From: Streptomyces sp. AC555_RSS877
GTDB taxonomy: Bacteria; Actinomycetota; Actinomycetes; Streptomycetales; Streptomycetaceae
Direction of reading: 5' to 3'
Assembly: GCF_019049245.1 (NCBI RefSeq)
Contig: NZ_JAGMUK010000120.1
Coordinates: 35,088 to 99,087 of the forward strand
DNA length: 64,000 nucleotides
Shown: positions 49,881 through 58,422 of the stretch, one piece after another
Layout of the letters: every line of letters starts with the position of its first letter
How positions within the stretch are numbered: position 1 is the stretch's first letter
The notes under the pieces: model-generated
Told to the model about the DNA's origin: nothing
The model's database searches: none
The model's input: the letters and a program-made list of their open reading frames with translations, nothing else
Program-made: the position numbers and the translations under genes

Positions 49881-51653
49881 GTGCGCAAGGTGCTCATCGC
49901 CAACCGTGGCGAAATCGCTGTCCGCGTGGCCCGGGCCTGCCGGGATGCCGGTATCGCGAGCGTGGCCGTCTACGCCGACCCGGATCGGGACGCTCTGCAT
50001 GTCCGCGCCGCGGATGAGGCGTTCGCTCTGGGCGGTGACACTCCCGCGACCAGCTATCTCGACATCGAGAAGGTGTTGAACGCCGCGCGCGAGTCCGGCG
50101 CCGACGCCATCCATCCCGGCTACGGATTTCTCTCCGAGAACGCCGACTTCGCCCAGGCGGTCGGCGACGCGGGGCTGATCTGGATCGGCCCGCCGCCGCA
50201 GGCCATCCGCGACCTCGGCGACAAGGTGGCCGCCCGCCACATCGCCCAGCGTGCCGGCGCCCCGCTGGTGGCCGGCACGCCCGACCCGGTCTCCGGCGCC
50301 GACGAGGTCGTCACGTTCGCGCGGGAGCACGGCCTGCCCATCGCGATCAAGGCCGCCTTCGGCGGTGGTGGTCGCGGTCTGAAGGTCGCCCGCACCCTCG
50401 AAGAGGTACCCGAGCTGTACGACTCGGCGGTCCGCGAGGCGGTCGCCGCGTTCGGCCGGGGCGAGTGCTTCGTCGAGCGCTACCTCGACAAGCCCCGGCA
50501 CGTCGAGACCCAGTGCCTGGCCGACCAGCACGGCAACGTGGTCGTGGTCTCCACGCGCGACTGCTCGCTGCAGCGCCGCCACCAGAAACTGGTCGAGGAG
50601 GCCCCGGCGCCCTTCCTCTCCGAGGCACAGGTCGCCGAGCTGTACTCCTCCTCCAAGGCCATCCTCAAGGAGGCCGGCTACGTCGGCGCCGGCACGGTGG
50701 AGTTCCTGGTCGGCGTCGACGGCACGATCTCCTTCCTGGAGGTCAACACCCGTCTCCAGGTGGAGCACCCGGTCACCGAGGAGGTCGCCGGCATCGACCT
50801 CGTCCGCGAGATGTTCCGCATCGCCGACGGCGAGGAACTCGGCTACGGCGACCCCGAGCTGCGCGGCCACTCCTTCGAGTTCCGCATCAACGGCGAGGAC
50901 CCGGGCCGGGGCTTCCTTCCCGCCCCCGGCACCGTCACGACCTTCGCCGCACCGTCCGGCCCGGGCGTCCGCCTGGACGCCGGTGTCGAGGCCGGCTCGG
51001 TCATCGGCCCGGCCTGGGACTCCCTGCTGGCCAAGCTGATCGTCACCGGCGCCACCCGCGAGCAGGCCCTCCAGCGGGCCGCCCGCGCCCTGGAGGAGTT
51101 CCAGGTCGAGGGCATGGCCACCGCCATCCCGTTCCACCGCGCGGTCGTCAAGGACCCGGCGTTCGCCCCCGAGCTCACCGGCTCGGCCGACCCGTTCACG
51201 GTCCACACCCGCTGGATCGAGACCGAGTTCGTCAACGAGATCAAGCCCTTCGCCGCGCCCGCCGACACCGAGGCCGACGAGGAAGCGGGCCGCGAGACGG
51301 TCGTCGTCGAGGTCGGCGGCAAGCGCCTGGAGGTCTCCCTCCCCATCTCGCTCGGCATGTCCCTGGCCCGCACCGGCCTCGCGGCGGGCGCCAAGCCCAA
51401 GCGCCGCGCGGCGAAGAAGTCCGGTCCGGCCGCCTCCGGCGACACCCTCGCCTCTCCGATGCAGGGCACGATCGTCAAGATCGCGGTCGAGGAGGGCCAG
51501 GAGGTCCAGGAGGGCGACCTGATCGTCGTCCTCGAAGCGATGAAGATGGAACAGCCACTGAACGCGCACAAGGCCGGCACCATCAAGGGTCTGTCCGCCG
51601 ACGTCGGCGCGTCGATCACGTCCGGCGCGGCGATCTGCGAGATCAAGGACTGA
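49881..51653 (+). CDS. accA2: Acetyl/propionyl-CoA carboxylase alpha subunit (biotin carboxylase-BCCP)
   Basis: 590 aa from GTG 49881 (AAGGAGGG just upstream). N-terminal biotin carboxylase domain: RKVLIANRGEIAVRVARA, ATP-grasp glycine loop AAFGGGGRGLKVA, FLEVNTRLQVEHPVTEEVAG. The C-terminal BCCP domain ends in EAMKMEQPL with biotinyl Lys555. It supplies carboxybiotin to PccB/PccE-type subunits. The name accA2 follows the S. coelicolor usage and is inferred from context. Confidence 0.94.
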   Translation: MRKVLIANRGEIAVRVARACRDAGIASVAVYADPDRDALHVRAADEAFALGGDTPATSYLDIEKVLNAARESGADAIHPGYGFLSENADFAQAVGDAGLIWIGPPPQAIRDLGDKVAARHIAQRAGAPLVAGTPDPVSGADEVVTFAREHGLPIAIKAAFGGGGRGLKVARTLEEVPELYDSAVREAVAAFGRGECFVERYLDKPRHVETQCLADQHGNVVVVSTRDCSLQRRHQKLVEEAPAPFLSEAQVAELYSSSKAILKEAGYVGAGTVEFLVGVDGTISFLEVNTRLQVEHPVTEEVAGIDLVREMFRIADGEELGYGDPELRGHSFEFRINGEDPGRGFLPAPGTVTTFAAPSGPGVRLDAGVEAGSVIGPAWDSLLAKLIVTGATREQALQRAARALEEFQVEGMATAIPFHRAVVKDPAFAPELTGSADPFTVHTRWIETEFVNEIKPFAAPADTEADEEAGRETVVVEVGGKRLEVSLPISLGMSLARTGLAAGAKPKRRAAKKSGPAASGDTLASPMQGTIVKIAVEEGQEVQEGDLIVVLEAMKMEQPLNAHKAGTIKGLSADVGASITSGAAICEIKD

Positions 51654-51675
51654 CAGCCTTTTTCGTACGACACCC

Positions 51676-51720
51676 CGAGGCGCCCGGCGGACTGATCCTT
51701 CCAGTCCGCCGGGCGCCTCG
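51676..51720 (+). terminator. accA2 terminator
   Basis: Perfect 18-bp stem (left CGAGGCGCCCGGCGGACT, right AGTCCGCCGGGCGCCTCG) with a 9-base loop, followed by TCTTCTC, 23 bases after the stop. Confidence 0.9.
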
Positions 51721-51769
51721 TCTTCTCCGTCCCCGCCCGACCACACCCGCGGCGCCGACGGCGAGCGAC

Positions 51770-51875
51770 GGCGGGCGCCGACCGCGGTGAGAGACACGGA
51801 GGGCGGGTCGATCGAGAAGCTGTGCGCCCCGCGTCGGCGGGGGCACCGGCGTCATCACCGCGGTCGGCGCCCGCC
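51770..51875. repeat. 21-bp perfect inverted repeat with 64-base loop
   Basis: 51770-51790 (GGCGGGCGCCGACCGCGGTGA without its first base is CGGGCGCC..GGTGA) is exactly complementary to 51855-51875 (TCACCGCGGTCGGCGCCCGCC). CACGGAG in the loop also pairs with CTCCGTG just outside the right arm, so a pseudoknot is possible. The gap 51654-52099 otherwise holds only the accA2 terminator. Confidence 0.6.
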
Positions 51876-52099
51876 CCGCAACTCCTCCGTGCCGGTGGCG
51901 TTCTCCCGGTCACGGGTCGGTCCCGGCACGCGCCCGTGCGTCCGCGCCGGTGATCTCCGAGCACACTCCCCCCGAGCACCCATAAGGCGACGGTACGGGA
52001 GTACGGGACCACCCACCCCGTGCCGGGCAGTCCCCCCGTCCGAGAGGGGAAACCGGAACCCATTGCCCCGTCACGGGTCTCCTCGGAACCCCCGCCTCC

Positions 52100-53062
52100 T
52101 CAGCGGCGGCGGAGGTCCGCGACCCGTGCCCGTTCGGTGCCCGGCGTCTGCTCGCCCAGGGCCGTGGCGGAGCGCAGTCCGGGGCTGCCGCCGGGGACCT
52201 GCCCGCGGCGCGGGCCCGGCAGGGGGACGTCCCGGCGCTGTTGCCGACGCGCCGGGACCTGATCACCCCCCGGGTGCTCCGACGCCCCCGTGACGGCGAT
52301 CTGCACCCCCTGGTCGGCGAGGGCCTGGAGTTCGGTGGCCGCCCGGTCGTCGTGGCCGGGCGGTTCGTCCGTCACGAGGCGGGTGATGAGGTCCGTCGGC
52401 ACGGTCTGGAACATGGTGTCGGTGCCGAGCTTGGTGTGGTCGGCGAGGACCACGACCTCGGCGGCGGCCTGCACCAGCGCCCGGTCGACGGACGCGGAGA
52501 GCATGTTGGACGTGGACAGCCCGCGCTCGGCGGTCAGTCCACTCCCGGAGAGGAAGGCCCGCGACACCCTGAGCCCCTGGAGGGACTGTTCGGCACCGCT
52601 GCCGACGAGGGCGTAGTTCGAACCGCGGAGCGTCCCGCCGGTCATCACGACCTCCACGCGGTTGGCGTGGGCCAACGCCTGGGCCACCAACAGGGAGTTG
52701 GTGACGACGGTCAGTCCGGGCACCCGGGCGAGCCGGCGGGCCAGCTCCTGCGTGGTGGTTCCCGCCCCGACCACGATGGCCTCGCCCTCTTGGACGAAGC
52801 TCGCGGCGAGATCGGCGATGGCCGTCTTCTCGGCGGTCGCGAGATGGGATTTCTGCGGAAAGCCGGATTCTCGCGTGAACCCGCCCGGCAATACCGCACC
52901 GCCGTGTCGGCGGTCGAGGAGTCCTTCTGCCTCCAGTGCGCGCACGTCCCGCCGTACGGTCACTTCGGAGGTCTGGACGACGCGGGCGAGCTCACGGAGC
53001 GACACGGCCCCGTTCGCTCGCACCATTTCGAGGATCAATTGGCGACGTTCTGCAGCGAACAC
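52100..53062 (-). CDS. DeoR/GlpR family transcriptional regulator
   Basis: 320 aa. The N-terminal helix-turn-helix (LRELARVVQTSEVTVRRDVRALEAEGLLDRRHGGAV) is the DeoR signature, followed by the sugar-phosphate sensor domain (EGEAIVVGAGTTTQELARRL, VVTNSLLVAQAL, MTGGTLRGSNYALVGSGAEQSL, VVVLADHTKLG). The last 60 residues are Arg/Pro-rich and not part of the usual domain. Sensors of this class bind phosphorylated sugars such as deoxyribose-5-phosphate, which fits the nearby deo genes, but the target is not proved. Confidence 0.9.
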   Translation of the reverse strand: MFAAERRQLILEMVRANGAVSLRELARVVQTSEVTVRRDVRALEAEGLLDRRHGGAVLPGGFTRESGFPQKSHLATAEKTAIADLAASFVQEGEAIVVGAGTTTQELARRLARVPGLTVVTNSLLVAQALAHANRVEVVMTGGTLRGSNYALVGSGAEQSLQGLRVSRAFLSGSGLTAERGLSTSNMLSASVDRALVQAAAEVVVLADHTKLGTDTMFQTVPTDLITRLVTDEPPGHDDRAATELQALADQGVQIAVTGASEHPGGDQVPARRQQRRDVPLPGPRRGQVPGGSPGLRSATALGEQTPGTERARVADLRRR

Positions 53063-53228
53063 GAAACTGACAGTAACCCCAACGACCGCCTGCTTTCAGC
53101 AGTTTGCGCCGAATTACAGAAGATGTTCGTACACAGGGACAGGAAGTGGTATAGGGCCTAATCCCGGCGCCTATGCCATCCGCATGCGCGACGACTCCCC
53201 GTGACCAGCGGGGAATCGCTTTCGGCCG

Positions 53229-54677
53229 TCACCCCTCGTCGCCCGCCTTGCGCGTGTGCAACTGCCGCGCGACCTCGGCGATCGACCCGGAAAGGGAGGG
53301 GTAGACGGTGAACGCGTTCGCGATCTGTTCGACCGTCAGATTGTTGTCGACAGCGATCGAAATGGGGTGGATCAGTTCCGAGGCGCGGGGCGCGACCACG
53401 ACTCCGCCGACGACGATGCCGGTGCCCGGACGGCAGAAGATCTTGACGAAGCCGTCCCGGATGCCCTGCATCTTCGCGCGCGGGTTGCGCAGCAGCGGCA
53501 GCTTCACGGCGCGGGCGTCGATCTTGCCGGAGTCGACGTCCGACTGGCTGTAGCCGACGGTGGCGATCTCGGGGTCGGTGAACACGTTCGAGGAGACCGT
53601 CTTCAGGTTCAGCGGGGCCACCGCGTCGCCGAGGAAGTGGTACATGGCGATACGTCCCTGCATCGCCGCGACGGAGGCGAGGGCGAAGACGCCGGTCACG
53701 TCACCGGCGGCGTACACGCCGGGGGCGGTGGTCCGGGAGACCTTGTCGGTCCAGATGTGCCCGGACTCGCGGAGCTTGACCCCGGCCTCCTCCAGGCCCA
53801 TGCCCGCGGAGTTCGGGATGGCGCCGACGGCCATCAGGCAGTGCGAGCCGGTGATGACCCGGCCGTCGGCGAGGGTGACCTCGACGCGGTCGCCGACCCG
53901 CTTGGCGGACTGGGCGCGGGAGCGGGCCAGGACGTTCATGCCGCGGCGCCGGAAGACCTCTTCCAGGACGCCGGCGGCGTCGGAGTCCTCGCCGGGCAGG
54001 ACCCGGTCGCGGGAGGAGACGAGGGTGACCTTGGAGCCGAGCGCCTGGTAGGCGCCGGCGAACTCGGCGCCGGTGACACCGGAACCGACCACGATGAGCT
54101 CGTCGGGGAGTTCGTCGAGGTCGTAGACCTGGGTCCAGTTGAGGATGCGCTCGCCGTCGGGCTGGGCGTCCTCCAGTTCACGCGGGTGACCGCCGGTGGC
54201 GATGAGCACCGCGTCCGCGACGAGGGTCTCCTCGGTGCCGTCGACGGCACGCACGACGACCTTCCGCGAGCCGTCGAGGGCCTGCATGCCCTCGAGGCGG
54301 CCGCGCCCGCGCAGCACCCGGGCGCCGGCCCGCGTCACGGAGGCGGTGATGTCGTGCGACTGCGCGAGGGCGAGCCGCTTCACACGCCGGTTGACCTTCC
54401 CCAGGTCGACCCCCACCACCCGGGCGGCCTGCTCCATGGGCGGGGTGTCGTCGGCGACGATGATGCCCAGCTCTTCGTACGACGAGTCGAAGGTGGTCAT
54501 CACCTCGGCCGTGGCGATGAGAGTCTTCGACGGGACGCAGTCGGTGAGCACCGACGCCCCGCCCAGGCCGTCGCAATCGACGACGGTCACCTCCGCGCCG
54601 AGCTGGGCGGCCACCAGGGCCGCCTCGTATCCGCCGGGTCCGCCACCGATGATCACGATCCGAGTCACGTACTCCAT
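53229..54677 (-). CDS. LpdA-like NAD(P)H quinone reductase / pyridine nucleotide-disulfide oxidoreductase lacking the active-site Cys pair
   Basis: 482 aa from ATG 54677. FAD motif IVIIGGGPGGYEAALVAAQLG, NAD motif LIVVGSGVTGAEFAGAYQALG, and ATGG/TAPGVYAAGDVTGVFALA all fit the lipoamide dehydrogenase family. The redox dithiol CxxxxC is broken: GGASVLTDC has Ser42 in place of the first Cys, only Cys47 remains. The C-terminal catalytic His-Glu is also absent (VYPSLSGSIAE). This matches the M. tuberculosis LpdA (Rv3303c) type that reduces quinones instead of lipoamide. Confidence 0.88.
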   Translation of the reverse strand: MEYVTRIVIIGGGPGGYEAALVAAQLGAEVTVVDCDGLGGASVLTDCVPSKTLIATAEVMTTFDSSYEELGIIVADDTPPMEQAARVVGVDLGKVNRRVKRLALAQSHDITASVTRAGARVLRGRGRLEGMQALDGSRKVVVRAVDGTEETLVADAVLIATGGHPRELEDAQPDGERILNWTQVYDLDELPDELIVVGSGVTGAEFAGAYQALGSKVTLVSSRDRVLPGEDSDAAGVLEEVFRRRGMNVLARSRAQSAKRVGDRVEVTLADGRVITGSHCLMAVGAIPNSAGMGLEEAGVKLRESGHIWTDKVSRTTAPGVYAAGDVTGVFALASVAAMQGRIAMYHFLGDAVAPLNLKTVSSNVFTDPEIATVGYSQSDVDSGKIDARAVKLPLLRNPRAKMQGIRDGFVKIFCRPGTGIVVGGVVVAPRASELIHPISIAVDNNLTVEQIANAFTVYPSLSGSIAEVARQLHTRKAGDEG

Positions 54678-54783
54678 TGTCCCGTACGCCGCGCGTTGCC
54701 ACCGCCCCGGGGGCGACAGGGAGGCCCATCCGTTACGTGCGTGACGGGAGAGGCCCGCGAAACGGCTGCCGTACCCTCGACGC

Positions 54784-55221
54784 ATGTCGCTCTACGCCGG
54801 GTACGCCGGCAACCTCGACGCGCGGCTGATGACCCGCCGCGCCCCGCACTCGCCGCTGCGCGCGACGGGCTGGCTGAACGGGTGGCGGCTGACCTTCGGC
54901 GGCGAACACATGGGCTGGGAGGGCGCGCTAGCCACGATCGTCGAGGCGCCGGGCGCCCAGGTCTTCGTCGCGCTGTACGACCTGGCCCCCATGGACGAGG
55001 ACTCGATGGACCGCTGGGAGGGCGTCGGTCTCGACATCTACCGCCGGATGCGCGTCCGCGTGCACACCCTGGAGGGCCAGGAACCGGCCTGGGTGTACGT
55101 CCTCAACGGCTACGAGGGCGGCCTGCCCTCGGCCCGCTACCTGGGCGAGATCGCGGACGCGGCGGAGTCGGCGGGCGCGCCGCACGACTATGTGATGGAG
55201 CTCCGGAAGCACCCCTGCTGA
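54784..55221 (+). CDS. Gamma-glutamylcyclotransferase-like protein
   Basis: 145 aa. Opens SLYAGYAGNLDARLMTRRAP, the GGCT substrate loop (Y-x-x-Y-x-x-N-L), and includes the catalytic Glu region MDRWEGVGLDIYRRMRVRV and ending YLGEIADAAESAGAPHDYVMEL. GGCT proteins convert gamma-glutamyl amino acids to 5-oxoproline, or act on other gamma-glutamyl amines; here glutathione is absent in actinobacteria, so the true substrate is open. Confidence 0.85.
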   Translation: MSLYAGYAGNLDARLMTRRAPHSPLRATGWLNGWRLTFGGEHMGWEGALATIVEAPGAQVFVALYDLAPMDEDSMDRWEGVGLDIYRRMRVRVHTLEGQEPAWVYVLNGYEGGLPSARYLGEIADAAESAGAPHDYVMELRKHPC

Positions 55222-55311
55222 GGCAGCCGGGGCGCTGTCTCGTCGGCCCGGGGACCGCCGTTCTCGTTGGAAACGACAAGACAACGATCCCCATCCCGTG
55301 AGCTCTGTCAT

Positions 55312-55323
55312 CTACGCGCGTAG
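55312..55323. promoter_or_regulatory. CTACGCGCGTAG palindrome upstream of deoD
   Basis: Perfect 12-bp palindrome 25 bp ahead of the deoD start. Identical to the site at 59254-59265 ahead of deoC; likely a shared operator. Confidence 0.75.
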
Positions 55324-55335
55324 GCCCTGAGCGGC

Positions 55336-55341
55336 TACCCT
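55336..55341 (+). promoter_or_regulatory. -10 element of deoD (leaderless)
   Basis: TACCCT with 7 bases to the GTG start, so transcription should begin at or next to the start codon and the message has no leader. No Shine-Dalgarno is visible. Confidence 0.55.
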
Positions 55342-55348
55342 CGTCCGC

Positions 55349-56173
55349 GTGAACGCATCTCTCCTTCCGGACGACATCCAGGGCGACCCTCATGCCGCCG
55401 CCGACGCCGCCGCCGCGCGCCTGCGCGAACTGACCGGCGCCGAGACCCACGACGTCGCCCTTGTGATGGGCTCCGGCTGGGCTCCGGCCGTGGACGCCCT
55501 CGGTGCCCCCGACACCGAGCTCCAGGTCACCGAGCTGCCCGGTTTCCCGCCGCCGGTGGTGGAGGGCCACGGCGGCACGGTCCGCTCGTACCGGACCGGT
55601 GCGAAGCGGGCCCTGGTCTTCCTGGGCCGCACCCACTACTACGAGGGCCGCGGGGTCGCCGCCGTCGCACACGGCGTCCGTACGGCCGTCGCCGCCGGCT
55701 GCAAGACGATCGTCCTCACCAACGGCTGTGGCGGTCTGCGTGCGGGCATGCGCCCCGGCCAGCCGGTCCTCATCAGCGACCACATCAACCTGACGGCGAC
55801 GTCCCCCATCATCGGCGCGAACTTCGTCGACCTCACCGACCTCTACTCCCCGCGCCTGCGCGCGCTGTGCAAGGAGATCGACCCCACGCTGGAGGAGGGC
55901 GTCTACGCCCAGTTCCCCGGCCCGCACTACGAGACGCCGGCGGAGATCCGCATGGCCCGCGTCATCGGGGCGGACCTGGTGGGCATGTCGACCGTGCTGG
56001 AGGCCATCGCCGCGCGCGAGGCGGGTGCGGAGGTGCTGGGCCTCTCCCTGGTGACGAACCTGGCGGCCGGCATGACGGGCGAGCCGCTGAACCACGAGGA
56101 GGTCCTCCAGGCGGGCCGCGACTCGGCGACACGGATGGGCTCACTGCTGGCACAGGTGCTGGGCCGCCTGTAG
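55349..56173 (+). CDS. deoD: Purine-nucleoside phosphorylase
   Basis: 274 aa from GTG 55349. Trimeric PNP type: VALVMGSGWAPAVDAL (phosphate loop), RTHYYEGRG, VLTNGCGGLRAGMRPGQPVLISDHINLT, GPHYETPAEIRMARVIGADLVGMSTV and the purine-binding SLVTNLAAG-containing segment. Splits (deoxy)inosine or (deoxy)guanosine to free base and (deoxy)ribose-1-phosphate, which the downstream mutase can convert. Monomer size fits the trimeric class, so the hexameric gene name deoD is used only for pathway role. Confidence 0.92.
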   Translation: MNASLLPDDIQGDPHAAADAAAARLRELTGAETHDVALVMGSGWAPAVDALGAPDTELQVTELPGFPPPVVEGHGGTVRSYRTGAKRALVFLGRTHYYEGRGVAAVAHGVRTAVAAGCKTIVLTNGCGGLRAGMRPGQPVLISDHINLTATSPIIGANFVDLTDLYSPRLRALCKEIDPTLEEGVYAQFPGPHYETPAEIRMARVIGADLVGMSTVLEAIAAREAGAEVLGLSLVTNLAAGMTGEPLNHEEVLQAGRDSATRMGSLLAQVLGRL

Positions 56174-56182
56174 CCACCACAC

Positions 56183-56300
56183 CAGGGGGCTCCGCCCCGA
56201 TCAGCCCGTCCGGCGTTTGAGGACGAGGCCCGTCAGGGCCGACGGGGGTCCGGGGGCGCAGCCCCCGGAGTCGGGACGGGTAGGGGCGGCGGGGGCGAGA
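56183..56300. repeat. Common Streptomyces intergenic repeat
   Basis: Starts with GGGGGCTCCGCCCCGATCAG, then GTCCGGCGTTTGAGGACGAG and a hairpin TCCGGGGGC-GCA-GCCCCCGGA (56249-56269). I recognise these elements as widespread in Streptomyces genomes. It fills most of the 176-bp gap between deoD and the mutase gene. Confidence 0.7.
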
Positions 56301-56349
56301 AACCCGCCCGGCAAGCCGCAGACGAACCGAAACGAGAGGTTGACCGAAC

Positions 56350-57981
56350 GTGCACGACGATCTCATCGCGCGAGCCAGGGCATGGCTGGCCGAGGACCCC
56401 GACACGGAAACCCGTGACGAACTCGCGAAGCTGATCGACGCCGAGGACGTCCCGGAGCTCACCGCACGCTTCAGCGGCACCCTCCAGTTCGGCACCGCGG
56501 GCCTGCGAGGCGAACTCGGCGCGGGTCCGATGCGCATGAACCGCGCCGTGGTCATCCGCGCGGCCGCCGGCCTCGCCGCGTACCTCAAGGCGAAGGGCCA
56601 GGACGACGGCCTCGTCGTCATCGGCTACGACGCCCGCCACAAGTCCGCCGACTTCGCCCAGGACACCGCCGCCGTGATGACGGGAGCGGGCCTGCGCGCA
56701 GCGGTCCTCCCCCGCCCCCTGCCGACCCCCGTGCTGGCGTACGCCATAAGGCACCTGGGCGCGGTCGCCGGCGTGGAGGTCACCGCCAGCCACAACCCGC
56801 CCCGCGACAACGGCTACAAGGTCTACCTCGGCGACGGCTCCCAGATCGTGCCCCCGGCGGACGCCGAGATCGCGGCCGAGATCGACGCCATCACGTCCCT
56901 CGACACCGTCCCGCGCCCCACCACCGGCTGGGAAACCCTCGACGACGCCGTCCTCGACGCCTACCTCGCCCGCACGGGCGCCGTCCTCGCCCCCGGCTCC
57001 CCGCGCACGGCCCGCACGGTCTACACGGCGATGCACGGCGTCGGCACCGACGTCCTCCTCGCCGCCTTCGCCCGCGCCGGTTTCCCGCGACCCGTCCTGG
57101 TCGCCGAGCAGGCCGACCCCCACCCGGACTTCCCGACCGTCGCCTTCCCCAACCCGGAAGAGCCCGGCGCGATGGACCTCGCCTTCGCGAAGGCCCGCGA
57201 GACCGACCCCGACCTGATCATCGCCAACGACCCGGACGCCGACCGCTGCGCGGTGGCCGTGAAGGACGACGGCGACTGGCGGATGCTCAGCGGCGACGAG
57301 GTCGGCGCCCTCCTCGCCACCCACCTGGTGGCCCGAGGAGCCCGCGGCACCTTCGCGGAGTCGATCGTCTCCTCCTCCCTCCTCGGCCGGATCGCCGAGA
57401 AGGCGGGCCTGCCGTACGAGGAGACCCTCACCGGTTTCAAGTGGATCGCCCGCGTCGAGGGCCTGCGCTACGGCTACGAGGAAGCCCTCGGCTACTGCGT
57501 GGACCCGGACGGCGTACGGGACAAGGACGGCATCACGGCCGCCCTCCTGGTCACGGAACTCGCGTCGACGTTGAAGGAGGAGAACCGCAGCCTCCTCGAC
57601 CTCCTCGACGACATCGCGGTCGAGCACGGCCTGCACGCCACCGGCCAGCTCGCGGTCCGCGTGGAGGACCTGTCGGTCATCGCGGACGCGATGCGGCGCC
57701 TGCGCGAACAGCCCCCGACCCACCTCGCCGGGCTGCCGATCACCAGGGCCGAGGACCTCACCCGGGGCACGGACACGCTCCCGCCCACCGACGGCCTGCG
57801 CTACACGCTCGACGGCGCCCGGGTCATCGTCCGCCCCAGCGGCACGGAGCCGAAGCTGAAGTGCTACCTGGAGGTCGTCGTCCCGGTCGCCGCGCACGCC
57901 GACCTCCCGACGGCCCGCGCGAAGGCGGCGGAACTGCTGGCGACGATCAAGCGGGACCTGTCGACGGCAGCCGGCATCTGA
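56350..57981 (+). CDS. Phospho-sugar mutase (phosphopentomutase/phosphomannomutase, PGM2-type)
   Basis: 543 aa from GTG 56350. Alpha-D-phosphohexomutase: TAGLRGELGAG, catalytic Ser in VEVTASHNPPRDNGYKVY (near residue 145), Mg-binding NDPDADRCAVAV, TGFKWIARVEG and the phosphate-binding IVRPSGTEPKLKCYLEVV. The length of ~540 fits the PGM2/PGM2-like branch, which includes phosphopentomutases. Its place between PNP and deoC suggests it turns (deoxy)ribose-1-phosphate into the 5-phosphate. Substrate preference is inferred from context. Confidence 0.9.
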   Translation: MHDDLIARARAWLAEDPDTETRDELAKLIDAEDVPELTARFSGTLQFGTAGLRGELGAGPMRMNRAVVIRAAAGLAAYLKAKGQDDGLVVIGYDARHKSADFAQDTAAVMTGAGLRAAVLPRPLPTPVLAYAIRHLGAVAGVEVTASHNPPRDNGYKVYLGDGSQIVPPADAEIAAEIDAITSLDTVPRPTTGWETLDDAVLDAYLARTGAVLAPGSPRTARTVYTAMHGVGTDVLLAAFARAGFPRPVLVAEQADPHPDFPTVAFPNPEEPGAMDLAFAKARETDPDLIIANDPDADRCAVAVKDDGDWRMLSGDEVGALLATHLVARGARGTFAESIVSSSLLGRIAEKAGLPYEETLTGFKWIARVEGLRYGYEEALGYCVDPDGVRDKDGITAALLVTELASTLKEENRSLLDLLDDIAVEHGLHATGQLAVRVEDLSVIADAMRRLREQPPTHLAGLPITRAEDLTRGTDTLPPTDGLRYTLDGARVIVRPSGTEPKLKCYLEVVVPVAAHADLPTARAKAAELLATIKRDLSTAAGI

Positions 57982-58422
57982 GCCGCACACGACGGATCTG
58001 AGCGGTACGCGCGGATCTGAGCCACGGACGGGTTGCCCCCATCCGTGGACGGGGTGCCCCCGAGGAGACTCAGGGGGTGCCCCATCGGGTGATTTCCCCA
58101 GGCAGGCTGACGCGGGCTCCCCGCCTCCGCCAACCCCGCGGGCAACGGTGGACCGGAAGCACCCGCCGAGCCTGCCTGGAGCCGCCGCCGTGTCCTCGGC
58201 CGTCTTCCGGCCGACACCCCGAGCGACCACCGAGACCACCCCCGCGGCCGCCGCGCGGTGGTCCTGACGGCGGCGGTGACGGGCTCGGCGTACCTCGGTG
58301 CGTACCTGACCCTGGTGTGGCGGGGACCCCCGTGCCCCCCGGACGGCGTACCGCCGCCACGCACGCACCGCCCCGCGTCCCGCGCGCCCCAGGACTCGGC
58401 CACGCCCCGCCCGGGAGTGCCC
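57982..58422. other. 441-bp gap without a convincing gene
   Basis: Three copies of ATCTGAGC occur at 57977-58023, and CCACGGA / TCCGTGG (58022-58028, 58042-58048) can pair as a terminator. A plus-strand frame is open from 58111 to beyond 58422 with GC-rich third bases and a hydrophobic segment, but its only start is GTG 58258, there is no ribosome site, and it then runs antisense to the next gene. Confidence 0.5.

Noticed and set aside
49875..51797. Minus-strand open frame of 640 aa
   Set aside because: Shadow of accA2, which has all the family motifs.
51787..52293. Plus-strand 168-aa frame after accA2
   Set aside because: No ribosome site, Arg/Pro-rich low-complexity translation, and it covers the 21-bp inverted repeat.
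56233..58368. Minus-strand 711-aa frame
   Set aside because: Antisense to the phosphomutase gene and extends through the intergenic repeat.
58111..58422. Possible small membrane protein on the plus strand
   Set aside because: GC-rich third positions and a hydrophobic stretch made it attractive, but there is no ribosome site, only one GTG start (58258), and no stop before it runs antisense through the PH-domain gene.
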